64,000 bases of DNA, taken from positions 62,001-126,000 of the forward strand of contig NZ_JBLOOT010000004.1 in the NCBI RefSeq assembly GCF_049800675.1. The letters are read 5' to 3'. A program made the translations under genes and the position numbers. Below, piece by piece: positions 16,047 to 24,414 of this stretch; position 1 is the stretch's first letter, and each line of letters starts with the position of its first letter. The notes under the pieces were generated by a model. The model made no database searches, was not told where the DNA came from, and was given only the letters and a program-made list of their open reading frames with translations. This DNA is from Cauispirillum nitrogeniifigens. GTDB lineage: Bacteria; Pseudomonadota; Alphaproteobacteria; Rhodospirillales; Rhodospirillaceae.

Positions 16047-17738
16047 ATGCGCACGGGGAGACAGGAGGCGGCAGGCGCCTCGGCAAGCGCGTCCACCGAG
16101 GACGACATCGCTGGCATGGAAGCCGCCCTCAGCCCCCGCCAACGGCAGATTCTCGACCTTCTCCGACAGGGAAAGGCCAATAAGGAGATCGCCACCCAAC
16201 TCGGCATCGGGGTGGGGACGGTGAAGCAGCATGTGGTCGCCCTGTACAAGAAGCTCAACGTCAGCAACCGGGCCATGGCGGTGTCGCGCGGCATCGGGCT
16301 CGACGGCGCGGCGGCGCGCGCCGATGCCGCCGCCCTGGATCTGGCACCGGGCTGCGTGCTGGAGCGCCGCCTGTCGGTCATCCTGACCATCGAGGACGGC
16401 CGGGCCGGCGAGCCGCGCGACCTGCTGAGCATCGGCGGCGGCCGGCTGCTGCGCCGCACTGCCGCCGCCCTGGCGCAGGACTACGACGCCGTGCTGGTGA
16501 CGCGCGGCGACGCGGCGGTGGACTTCGTGTTCGGCGTCCACGCGGTGCGCGACGACGATGCCCAGCGGGCCTTGCGCGCCGCCCACGACATGGTGAGCGA
16601 GATCGCCTCCCACGACCCCGAGATGGCGGCCCGCCTGCGCGGCGCCCTCAGCGCCGGGCTGTCGATGACCAGCATGACCCCCACCGGCGGCTGGACCGGC
16701 GAGCTTCTGGCCAGCGCCGCTCTGGGCCAGGCCCGCGATCTGGCGGCGACGGCGGCGGCCGGAGAGCTGGCGGTGGGCGCCGCCGCCTTGGATCTGCTCG
16801 ACGGCGCCCGCCGGCCCGACGCCGGGGCGGTGGGGCGCCTGCGCCTGTGCGACCTGGGCCGCTCCCTGCGCCGGGAGCGCGCCGCGCCGGCCGGCGTCAT
16901 CGGCCGCGCCGCCGAGTTGAGGGTGCTGGAGGACCGCGTCGCCGCCCTGGCCGGCGGCCGTGGCGGTCTGCTGGTCCTCAGCGGCGACGGCGGCATGGGC
17001 AAGACGCTGCTAGCCGACGCCCTGGCCGCCAGGGCGCGGGCCGCCGGCGTGCCGGTCCGCCCGTGGACGGTTCTGCCGGCCGACCTGCCGGGGGCTGAGG
17101 AGGGGCTGGCCGTGGGGCCGGACGGCCGCGACTGGCCGGTGCTCGCCGTGGACATTCCCGCCGGCGCGGCGACGATCGTCGACGATGCCCACCATCTGCG
17201 GCCTGACGCCGTCCAGGCCCTGGCCGATGCCTGGCGGGCCGAAGGCCGGCGCGGCCTGCTGGTTTTCTGCGGCCGTCCCGGCGCCGCCCTGGCGGCCCTG
17301 CCCGAGGACGCGGCGGTGGTGCGGGTGGCCCACCTCGACGGCCCGGCCATGCGCGCCCTGGTCGATGCCTTCGGCCTGCGGGCGGAGGCGGCGGTGGGGG
17401 TGCTGGACCTGGCCGGCGGCGTGCCGCTGTTCGCGGTCGAATTGGCCCGCGCCGCCCACGCCGGGCAGCCGCTGGTGCCGCCGCCGCCGGGCCTGATGGC
17501 GGTGATTCAGGGACGCATCGGGCGGTTCCGGCTTGATCGCCGCATCCTCGCCAAGGTATGCCGCACCCCGATGGGCGTGCTCCCGGCGGAAGCGGTCGCC
17601 GGCTTGCCGGAGGCGGACGCCGCGCAGGCCCTGGCGCGGGTCGAGGCATCGGGCGTGGCGCGGCGTGACGACAGCGGGCGCCTGCGGGTGCCGCACCCCC
17701 TGTTGCGGGCGGTTCTGGACGCGGTATTGGTGGAATGA
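16047..17738 (+). CDS. LuxR-type HTH regulator with cyclase-like and AAA/STAND ATPase domains
   Basis: A 563-residue regulator. A LuxR/GerE helix-turn-helix lies at the N-terminus (about 26-85: LSPRQRQILDLLRQGKANKEIA, then VGTVKQHVVALYKKL). The middle (about 105-285) resembles a degenerate class III cyclase fold of the kind that precedes AAA domains in large LuxR proteins (RLSVILTIEDGRAG, then a TGGWTGELLASAA segment); no metal-binding Asp pair is obvious. Residues 290-563 form an ATPase with Walker A GDGGMGKT (about 313-320) and Walker B ATIVDDAHH. The HTH is at the opposite end from the usual LAL/MalT layout. Its stop overlaps the region of the next gene's alternative start, so it is probably co-transcribed with the outer-membrane channel gene and is a likely regulator of the divergent secretion operon. 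Confidence 0.75.
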   Translation: MRTGRQEAAGASASASTEDDIAGMEAALSPRQRQILDLLRQGKANKEIATQLGIGVGTVKQHVVALYKKLNVSNRAMAVSRGIGLDGAAARADAAALDLAPGCVLERRLSVILTIEDGRAGEPRDLLSIGGGRLLRRTAAALAQDYDAVLVTRGDAAVDFVFGVHAVRDDDAQRALRAAHDMVSEIASHDPEMAARLRGALSAGLSMTSMTPTGGWTGELLASAALGQARDLAATAAAGELAVGAAALDLLDGARRPDAGAVGRLRLCDLGRSLRRERAAPAGVIGRAAELRVLEDRVAALAGGRGGLLVLSGDGGMGKTLLADALAARARAAGVPVRPWTVLPADLPGAEEGLAVGPDGRDWPVLAVDIPAGAATIVDDAHHLRPDAVQALADAWRAEGRRGLLVFCGRPGAALAALPEDAAVVRVAHLDGPAMRALVDAFGLRAEAAVGVLDLAGGVPLFAVELARAAHAGQPLVPPPPGLMAVIQGRIGRFRLDRRILAKVCRTPMGVLPAEAVAGLPEADAAQALARVEASGVARRDDSGRLRVPHPLLRAVLDAVLVE

Positions 17739-17758
17739 GCGGTCGAAGGGGAAGCACG

Positions 17759-19669
17759 GTGACGCACAGGCAAGGTTTCCGGCGGCGGCCCGCGCGCCTG
17801 GGTGTTTCGGCCGTCTGTCTGGCGGCGGTCCTGAGCGGCTGCGCGGTCAAGCGCGACGTCTATGACGTGCCGGAGGTGCCGCTGCCCGACGCCTACCGCA
17901 ACGAGGTGCCCGCCGCCACGCCGGGGCCTCAAGTCGCCCCGCCGGCCTCGCCGCGCCCGGTGGCGCAGTTGCTGCCGGAATGGTGGACGCTGCTGGGCAG
18001 CGCCGAACTCAACACGCTGGTCGCCCGTGCCCTGGAGAACAACCAGGATCTGACCGCCGCCGTCGCCCGGCTGGCGCAGGCCCGCGCCACCTTCGGCACC
18101 GCCTGGGCCGACCAGTTTCCCGAGTTGTCGGCCGACGCCCGCGCCCAGACCTCAGGCCCGTCCGGCGGCGTCGGCACGGTGCCGCCGGGCGGCCAGTGGG
18201 ACACCGAACGCCTCTACCAGCTTGGCGCCCGCCTGACCTGGATGCCCGACCTGTGGGGCGACAAGCTCGCCGCCAGCGAGGCCGCGATCAACCGTCTGCT
18301 GGGCAGCGCCCACGGCCGCGACGCCGTGCGCGCCGACGTCATCGCCGAGGTCGTCCGCACCTATCTGCAATACCTGTCCTTCAGCGACCGCGTGCGGGTC
18401 GGCCACGAGGTCGAGCGCGTGCTGTCGGGGATGCTCGACGCCGTGGAGGCCCGCGCCCGCGACGGCGACGCCACCGAGCTTGACGTGGTGCAGCAGCGCG
18501 CCGCCGTGCGCGCCACCGCCGCCACCGTGCCGGTGCTGGAGATGCAGCGCGAGCAGGCTCGCAACCGTCTGGCGGTGCTGCTGGGCACCACTCCGGCGCG
18601 GCTGGATATTAAAGGGGAAACCCTGCATACCCTGCGCTTCCCGCTGATCGAGCCGGGGGTGCCGACGGCACTGATGTGGCGCCGCCCCGACGTGCGCCAG
18701 GCCGAAGTGGAGATGATCGCCGCCGATGCCGACATCGACGTCGCCCGCGCCCTGGTGCTGCCCAACCTGGAGTTGGCCGGCGAGATCGGTTACGGCAGCA
18801 ACTACCTCAACACCCTGTTCCGGCCCGAGTCGCTGGTCATGTCGGCGGTCGCCTCGCTGACCCAGTCGATCTTCGACTTCGGCCGCCGCGAATACCGCGC
18901 CGACTTCGCCCGCGCCCGCCACCGCGAACTGGTGGCGCAGTACGTGCGCTCCATCCTGCGCGGCGTGCAGGAGACCGAGGACGCCCTGACCGCCGTCCAC
19001 CACCTGGGCCGCCGCCAGGAACTGCTGGAGGACGCCGTGCGGAATTCCCGCCTGGCCTATTCCTACAGCCGCGAGTCCTATGTCGCCGGCGTGGTCGACT
19101 ACATCACCCTGCTGGACACCGAACGCAGCCTGTTCCGCAACGAGGACGACTGGGAGACGGTGCGCTTCGACCGTTTCGCCGCCCTGGTCGACCTGTTCCG
19201 GGCGCTGGGTGGCGGTGCGCCGACCATCGATCCGCCGGAAGCCCCCGAGGCCCTCAAGAGCCAGGACCTCGACAGCCTGGAGCGCCGCCGCCTGAACGCC
19301 GAGGCCGGGGCGCCGGAGCTGGTTGGCTTCGTGCCGCCGAGCGACCTGCCGTCGGCCGCCCCGGCCGAGGCCGCCGCCCCCATAGAACCCACCATGCCGC
19401 CGGGCGATGCCGCCGGGGAGGGGGGCTGGGCCGTGCTGCTTGGCGGCGCCGGGACGCGCGAGGCCCTTGAGGCCCGCATCGAGCGGCTCAGCGAAGACCA
19501 TGCCGAGGTGCTGGCCCGCCATGGCGCCACGGTGCAGGTGGTCGATGACGGCGACTACTTCCGCCTGCGCGCCATCGCGCCGGGCGGTATCAACGCCGCA
19601 TCGGCCCTGTGCGCCGAACTGGCGGTCGGCCCGGACACGGACCTGCGGTGCGAAGTGGTGCCGCGGTGA
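17759..19669 (+). CDS. TolC/NodT family outer-membrane lipoprotein with C-terminal SPOR-like domain
   Basis: A 636-residue outer-membrane efflux protein. It has a lipoprotein signal ending in LSGC (lipidated Cys28 with this start), then two OEP repeats (about 70-260 and 290-480) with NodT-family features such as PEWWTLLGS, ALENNQDLTAAVARLAQAR and LMWRRPDVRQAE. After a Pro/Ala linker, residues 556-636 resemble a SPOR domain (GWAVLLGG, DGDYFRLRAI, CEVV ending). SPOR domains bind denuded peptidoglycan. GTG 17759 is chosen because AAGGGGA lies 5 bases upstream and gives a normal-length signal; an ATG at 17735 overlaps the previous stop (ATGA) and would add 8 residues. This is the probable outer-membrane channel for the RTX exporter, perhaps anchored to septal or nascent wall by the SPOR part. 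Confidence 0.85.
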   Translation: MTHRQGFRRRPARLGVSAVCLAAVLSGCAVKRDVYDVPEVPLPDAYRNEVPAATPGPQVAPPASPRPVAQLLPEWWTLLGSAELNTLVARALENNQDLTAAVARLAQARATFGTAWADQFPELSADARAQTSGPSGGVGTVPPGGQWDTERLYQLGARLTWMPDLWGDKLAASEAAINRLLGSAHGRDAVRADVIAEVVRTYLQYLSFSDRVRVGHEVERVLSGMLDAVEARARDGDATELDVVQQRAAVRATAATVPVLEMQREQARNRLAVLLGTTPARLDIKGETLHTLRFPLIEPGVPTALMWRRPDVRQAEVEMIAADADIDVARALVLPNLELAGEIGYGSNYLNTLFRPESLVMSAVASLTQSIFDFGRREYRADFARARHRELVAQYVRSILRGVQETEDALTAVHHLGRRQELLEDAVRNSRLAYSYSRESYVAGVVDYITLLDTERSLFRNEDDWETVRFDRFAALVDLFRALGGGAPTIDPPEAPEALKSQDLDSLERRRLNAEAGAPELVGFVPPSDLPSAAPAEAAAPIEPTMPPGDAAGEGGWAVLLGGAGTREALEARIERLSEDHAEVLARHGATVQVVDDGDYFRLRAIAPGGINAASALCAELAVGPDTDLRCEVVPR

Positions 19670-20475
19670 GGCGCCTGCTGGCGCTCCTGCTCGCCGCACT
19701 GGCACTGCCGGCCGGTCACCTCAGTGCGGCCGAGGCGGGCTCGCCCTGGCGCGGCATGCCGTGGCACCTGATGGACTACTACCACGTCCTGCCCGACGGC
19801 CAGCCGTTCCGCAGCGTCGCCATTGAGCTTGAGGTGGTGCGCCCGCCGCAGCCGGGCGACCATGTCTACATCGCCGCCCTGTCGGGCTCCATCGGCGACC
19901 AGAAGTTCTACGCCGGCCTTCAGACCGACCTGCACGACGGCTGGACCCGCACCAACCGGGGCGAGGGACTGATCTTCTCGCGCTGGGGCAACGGCGAGGC
20001 CGGCGACGGCCGGGCGCCCGCCGATGGCTGGGTGGTGGTGCCCAACCCCAACGCCGCCAAGGAAGGCGCCTACGTCAGCATCCGCCGCCCCATGGCCTGG
20101 GATGTCGGGCGTTACCTGTTCCAGCTTCAGGCCCGGCCGCTGTCCGATGGGCACGGTGGCGGCGGCATGTGGGTGGATCTGCTGGTGTACGACGTCGCCC
20201 GTGGCACCTGGATCGATGGCGGCGGCCTGCGCTTCGACGCGGCTCCGGCGACGTTCCGCCCGCGCCCGGCGTCCTTCGTCGAGGTCTACCGCCTGGAGCC
20301 GGGGGAGGACGCCCGCTCCGTCCCGCCCATGGAGGTCATCCTGCGCGGCCCGGTGCTCAACGGCGCCCACGGGCCGCTGGGCGGCACCGCGCGCATCCCC
20401 AAGGACGTCCCGCCCCTGGCCCGCGCGACGGCGGGCGAGGGCGCCGTCACCATCGTCGTGGAGCCCGCGCCATGA
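19666..20475 (+). CDS. Secreted protein of unknown function (weak DUF3472 likeness)
   Basis: A 269-residue product with a Sec signal peptide (RRLLALLLAALALPAGHLSA, cleavage near AEA). The mature part is rich in Trp, Tyr and Gly and looks like beta-sandwich secreted proteins: FYAGLQTDLHDGW followed by LIFSRWGNGEAG recalls the FGIQ...FSVW pattern of DUF3472, a domain seen in carbohydrate-related proteins. That match is weak and from memory. The GTG start at 19666 overlaps the channel gene's stop (GTGA), and its own stop overlaps the sulfotransferase start (ATGA), so all three are translationally coupled. Periplasmic or surface binding of a glycan is a guess from context. Confidence 0.7.
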   Translation: MRRLLALLLAALALPAGHLSAAEAGSPWRGMPWHLMDYYHVLPDGQPFRSVAIELEVVRPPQPGDHVYIAALSGSIGDQKFYAGLQTDLHDGWTRTNRGEGLIFSRWGNGEAGDGRAPADGWVVVPNPNAAKEGAYVSIRRPMAWDVGRYLFQLQARPLSDGHGGGGMWVDLLVYDVARGTWIDGGGLRFDAAPATFRPRPASFVEVYRLEPGEDARSVPPMEVILRGPVLNGAHGPLGGTARIPKDVPPLARATAGEGAVTIVVEPAP

Positions 20476-21287
20476 GCCTCAGCCTGTTCTTCGCCCATGG
20501 CTACAACAAGTCTGGCACCACCTTTCTTCAGCAGTTGCTGGACTCCCATCCGCGCATCAACTGCCCCAGCGAGCACCACTTCACCACCCTGCGCATGGTG
20601 CTGACCAAGGGGTTGGAGCGCTATCGCGGCACCGTGGAGGCGTTCGACAGCAACACCGCGCGCCAGGGCATCCGCTTCGACCTGAACCGCCACGTCGATG
20701 CCGCCTTCGTCACCCTGGTCCGCTCCTTCGCCACCGTCGGCGCGGGCGAGGGGGTGACGCACATCGGCCTGAACGACAACAGCGTGGCCCATGACATCGG
20801 CCGCCTGGCGCGGCTGTTCCCGCAGGCCCGCTTCGTCGGCATCGTGCGCGACCCGCGCGCCGTGGCGCCGTCGCTGTGGCATCACCGCCTGCGCACCGAG
20901 GACGCCTTCCGTGCCAGTCCGCCGGAGCGCCTGCCGTTCTTCCGCGCCGTCGGCAAGGAATGGGGCCACTATGCCGAGGCCATGGAAGCCGCCCGCGCCG
21001 CCCGGCCCGCCCGCCTGCTGTCGGTGCGCTACGAGGACTTGGTCGGGCCGGAGCGGCAGGCGGCGGTGGCCGGCATCCTCGACTTCCTTGCCTGCCCGTC
21101 GACCGCCGAAGAGGTCGCCGCCATGATCGACGCCAATGACTTCTCCGCCCGCCAGGGAGCCGGCAACGGCTTCTTCCGCAGCGGCCGCAGCGACGGCTGG
21201 CGCTCCGAACTGACCGCCGGGGAGATCGCCGCCGTGGAGGAGTACGCCGCGCCGATGATGGCGCGCTTCAGCTACCAGGTGGGCTGA
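20472..21287 (+). CDS. PAPS-dependent sulfotransferase family protein
   Basis: A 271-residue cytoplasmic protein with the sulfotransferase fold. The 5'-phosphosulfate loop is YNKSGTTFLQQLLDSHP (11-27; catalytic-type Lys13), and the 3'-phosphate loop is FVGIVRDPRAVAPS (121-134) with R126 and S134 in the expected places. Near the C-terminus, RSGRSDGWRSEL resembles the family's RxG...W motif. It would transfer sulfate from PAPS to a hydroxyl group of a sugar, protein or small molecule. Its start overlaps the preceding gene's stop (ATGA), tying it to the secretion-channel operon. Sulfation of the mucin-like RTX protein or its glycans is an inference from position; no PAPS synthesis gene is in the window. 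Confidence 0.85.
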   Translation: MSLSLFFAHGYNKSGTTFLQQLLDSHPRINCPSEHHFTTLRMVLTKGLERYRGTVEAFDSNTARQGIRFDLNRHVDAAFVTLVRSFATVGAGEGVTHIGLNDNSVAHDIGRLARLFPQARFVGIVRDPRAVAPSLWHHRLRTEDAFRASPPERLPFFRAVGKEWGHYAEAMEAARAARPARLLSVRYEDLVGPERQAAVAGILDFLACPSTAEEVAAMIDANDFSARQGAGNGFFRSGRSDGWRSELTAGEIAAVEEYAAPMMARFSYQVG

Positions 21288-22170
21288 GGCGGGCGCGGTC
21301 GGGCCACGGGTTTGCGCCGTCGCGCAGCCAGTCCAGGGTGGCCCGCCAGAAACCGTCCTGATGCCGGGAATGGAACAGGCTGAAGTGGCCGACGCTGTCG
21401 TGCCCCAGGTCGGCCGGCGCCAGTTCCACCTGTTGGCGCGGGCTGTTGCGGTAGTAGTCCAGGGCGCGGCCGATGGCCTGGGGCGTGCCGTATTCATCGT
21501 CGCTGACGCCGATGGCCAGGATGGGGGCGGTGACGGCGGCGAAGCGCTCCAGGATGCGCGGCCGTTCCGCCGCCGGATAGCTGTGCTCCATGCGGGCGCG
21601 GCGGAAGCTCCACTCCAGGGCGACGCCGGTCGGCAGGTCCTCCAGCCAGCCCAGGCGCTTGCCGGGGAAGTAGCCGAGCGCCACGCTCAGCGCCGGCATG
21701 GCGATGTGCCAGCGCGCCACCATGCTCCAGCGCTTCGTCGGGCAGTAGTCGCGCCAGTAGGCGTACTGCGCGCCCATGGTCAGGATGCGGTCCACCCGCC
21801 CGGCCGACGGCGCGAAGCCTGGCAGGAAGCCGCCGATGCTGTGGCCGACCACCTGGAGCGGGCCGTCGGGGTCGCGTCGCCGCGCCCAGGTGACGGCGGC
21901 GTCGAAGTCCAACTCCCCCCAGTCGCGCCAGCGAGCGCCGCTGCCGCGCAGGGAGGCAGGACGGGAGCCGCCGATGCCCCGGTAGTCATAGGTCACGGCG
22001 GCGAAGCCCTGCTCGGCCAGGAAGGCGGCGTAGCGGTGGTAGTAGGTGGCCTGCACGCCGGTCGCCGCGTTGACGATGACGGTGCCGCGCTCTGCCCCGG
22101 TGGGCCGCCACAGATGGCCGGCCAGGGAAACGCCGTCGGCGCAGGGCAAGGTGATGGGATGTGGCGTCAT
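21268..22170 (-). CDS. Alpha/beta hydrolase (serine aminopeptidase-like)
   Basis: A 300-residue hydrolase. It shows an early VTYDYRGIGGS strand-turn, the nucleophile elbow VVGHSIGGFLP (Ser about 114), an acid in IGVSDDEYGTP (about 250), and a His in LGHDSVGHFSLF (about 278). No signal peptide is seen, so it is cytoplasmic, and its substrate is unknown. The ATG at 22170 is chosen because it aligns with the usual ITLPCADGVSLAGHLWRP opening; the longer open frame has a Pro/Arg-rich shadow sequence. It follows the MFS gene by 10 bases on the same strand, so the pair is an operon. Its 3' end overlaps the convergent sulfotransferase gene by 20 bases. Confidence 0.85.
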   Translation of the reverse strand: MTPHPITLPCADGVSLAGHLWRPTGAERGTVIVNAATGVQATYYHRYAAFLAEQGFAAVTYDYRGIGGSRPASLRGSGARWRDWGELDFDAAVTWARRRDPDGPLQVVGHSIGGFLPGFAPSAGRVDRILTMGAQYAYWRDYCPTKRWSMVARWHIAMPALSVALGYFPGKRLGWLEDLPTGVALEWSFRRARMEHSYPAAERPRILERFAAVTAPILAIGVSDDEYGTPQAIGRALDYYRNSPRQQVELAPADLGHDSVGHFSLFHSRHQDGFWRATLDWLRDGANPWPDRARLSPPGS

Positions 22171-22180
22171 GGTCGGGTTC

Positions 22181-23407
22181 TCAGGCTGCCGCCGGGGTCG
22201 GTACCGGGGCCGGCGGCGTGTCGTTGATGGCGAAGTGCAGGGCGGCGGCCAGCACCCCGGCCCCGGCGGTGGTCGCCCACAGCAGATCATAGGTGCCCGT
22301 CAGGTCGAACAGTGTGCCGCCCAGCCAGGCGCCGAGGAACGACCCGACCTGATGGCTGAGGAAGCAGATGCCGAACAGGGTGCCCAGGTGGCGGACGCCG
22401 AAGACCTTGGCCACCAGCCCGCTGGTCAGGGGCACGGTGCCCAGCCACGTCAGGCCCATGACGGCGGCGAACAGGACCACCGATGCCTCGGTCTTGGGCA
22501 GCAGGAAGAACGCGGCGATGGCGCCGCCGCGCACGAGGTACAGCCAGCCCAGGACGTGCTGCTGGCGGAACCGCCCGCCCAGCCAGCCGCAACCCCAGCT
22601 TCCCGCCATGTTGAACAGGCCGATCAGGGCCAGCGCCGTCGCCCCCAGGCCCAGCGGCATGTTGCACAGGGTCAGGTAGCCGGGCAGGTGGGTGGCGATG
22701 AAGGCCAACTGGAAGCCGCAGGTGAAGAAGCCCAGCGTCAGCAGCCGGTAGCCGTTGTGCCGTCCGGCCTGGGCCAGCGCCTCGCGCAGGGGCGGCGGCG
22801 GGGCGGCGGGGGCGGGCAGCGGCGCGCCCCGGCGGTCGAGCAGGCGGCCCAGCGGCGCGGCGGCGATGATGACCCCGGCCAGCACTAGCAGCGCCGCCGT
22901 CAAGCCGAAGCCCGCGCTGACGCCCTGCGCCAGCGGCACGATGAAGGCTTGGCCCAGAGAGCCGCCGGCGCTCGCCAGCCCCATGGCCATGCTGCGCTGC
23001 TCCGGGGTGGCGGCACGGCCAACGGCGGTCATGGTGACGCCGAAGCTGGTGCAGCTGATGCCGATGCCCACCAGCACGCCCATGCCGACGATCATGGACA
23101 CCTCGCCCGGTGCCAGGGCCGTCAGGGCCAGCCCGGCGGCGAAGGCCACGGCGCCGAACAGCACCACCGGCGCCGCGCCGTGCTTGTCGGCGGCGGCTCC
23201 GGCGAACGGCTGGGCGGCGCCCCAGACGAGGTTGTGCAGGGCGATGGCGAAGGCGACCGTGCCCAGGGACACGCCGCCATCCGCCAGCGGGCCGAGGAAC
23301 AGCCCGAAGGACTGGCGGATGCCCATGGCCGCGCTCATGATCAGGCCACCGGCCAGGACGACCAGGGCGGTGGCGCCGATCAGGCGCCGGGGATGAGAGG
23401 GGTTCAT
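22181..23407 (-). CDS. MFS transporter
   Basis: A 408-residue major facilitator with about 12 hydrophobic helices and a long central cytoplasmic loop (around 190-215). The first half begins GGLIMSAAMGIRQSFGLFLGPL, common to the oxalate/formate antiporter and monocarboxylate-like group, and includes GISCTSFGVTMTAVGRAATPEQRSMAMG. A GGGAGA-type Shine-Dalgarno precedes the ATG at 23407. It is transcribed with the downstream hydrolase (10-base gap). Uptake or export of a small organic acid or ester that the hydrolase processes would fit, but the substrate cannot be read from the sequence. Confidence 0.88.
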   Translation of the reverse strand: MNPSHPRRLIGATALVVLAGGLIMSAAMGIRQSFGLFLGPLADGGVSLGTVAFAIALHNLVWGAAQPFAGAAADKHGAAPVVLFGAVAFAAGLALTALAPGEVSMIVGMGVLVGIGISCTSFGVTMTAVGRAATPEQRSMAMGLASAGGSLGQAFIVPLAQGVSAGFGLTAALLVLAGVIIAAAPLGRLLDRRGAPLPAPAAPPPPLREALAQAGRHNGYRLLTLGFFTCGFQLAFIATHLPGYLTLCNMPLGLGATALALIGLFNMAGSWGCGWLGGRFRQQHVLGWLYLVRGGAIAAFFLLPKTEASVVLFAAVMGLTWLGTVPLTSGLVAKVFGVRHLGTLFGICFLSHQVGSFLGAWLGGTLFDLTGTYDLLWATTAGAGVLAAALHFAINDTPPAPVPTPAAA

Positions 23408-23496
23408 CGGGGTCTCCCGCGAGGTGGGCTCTGACCCTGAGACTGCTCCGGGGCCCGGTGCTCCTGCAAACGAGAAGCCTTCGCGGAGGGGTGAGG

Positions 23497-24408
23497 TCAG
23501 CTCACCGGAACGGCCGCCCCGGCCTGGGCCTGCTCAAGCACCCAGCGGCGGAAGGCCCGCAGTTCGGGCCGCAGGTCGGCGGCGGCGGTGCCGACCAGCC
23601 AGAAGGACATGTCGGCGTCCACGCTCAGGGGGTGGGCCTCGACCAGGGCGCCGCGCGCCAGATCGACGTCGGCCAGGGGGCGCCGTCCCAAGGCCACGCC
23701 CAGGCCGGCGGCGGCGGCTTCCAGGGCCAGTTGCACGGTATCGACGCGCAGCTCCCCGCCGGCCGGCTCCAGGTCGGCCAGCCCGGCGGCGTCCAGCCAC
23801 GCCGGCCAGTCCTCGCTGAGCGACGAGATGCGGATGAAGCGCGCCCGTCCCAGGTCGACGCCGCCGTCCGCATCCAGCAGGCGCGCCCGGTAGGCCGGCG
23901 AACACACCGGCACCAGACGCTCGCCGAACAGGTGATCCCAGTTGGGGCCGGCCGAGCCCGCGCGGCTCATGCGGATGGCGAAGTCGAAGCCGTCGACGGG
24001 AAACGATACCAGTCGGTGCGACGTCTCCACGCTGACGCTGACGGTGGTCCACTGTTCCTGGAACGCCGGCAGGCGCGGCAGCAGCCAGCGCGACGCCATG
24101 GTCGGCGCGCAGCTCACCCGGATGGTCCGGCGGGCGTGGCGGCTGGGCAGGCGCTCGGTGCCGATGGCGATGAGCGACAGCCCCTCGGTGACATAGGTCA
24201 GGTAGTCGGCGCCCTCGGGCGTCAGGGCCAGCTTGCGCGGCCCGCGCACGAACAGCGTCACCCCCAGGGCCTGCTCCAGGGCGACGATGCCGTGGCTGAT
24301 GGCGCTGGGCGTGACGTTGAGTTCCTCCGCCGCCTTCTTGAAGCTCATCAGGCGGCCGGCGGCCTCGAAGAAGCGCAGGCCCGACAGGGGCGGCAGGCGC
24401 AGGGCCAT
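23497..24408 (-). CDS. LysR regulator, GcvA-like subgroup
   Basis: A 303-residue LysR protein. The opening LPPLSGLRFFEAAGRLMSFKKAAEELNVTPSAISHGI and the ALEQALGVTLFVR wing are typical of the GcvA subgroup, and residues 95-295 form the effector domain. GcvA-type proteins control varied genes, often amino-acid metabolism or beta-lactamase. The stop lies 90 bases before the MFS start on the same strand, and the gene starts 6 bases after the thioesterase stop, so thioesterase and regulator form a pair that may also read into the MFS-hydrolase genes. The target and effector are unknown. Confidence 0.88.
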   Translation of the reverse strand: MALRLPPLSGLRFFEAAGRLMSFKKAAEELNVTPSAISHGIVALEQALGVTLFVRGPRKLALTPEGADYLTYVTEGLSLIAIGTERLPSRHARRTIRVSCAPTMASRWLLPRLPAFQEQWTTVSVSVETSHRLVSFPVDGFDFAIRMSRAGSAGPNWDHLFGERLVPVCSPAYRARLLDADGGVDLGRARFIRISSLSEDWPAWLDAAGLADLEPAGGELRVDTVQLALEAAAAGLGVALGRRPLADVDLARGALVEAHPLSVDADMSFWLVGTAAADLRPELRAFRRWVLEQAQAGAAVPVS

Positions 24409-24414
24409 GGCGGA

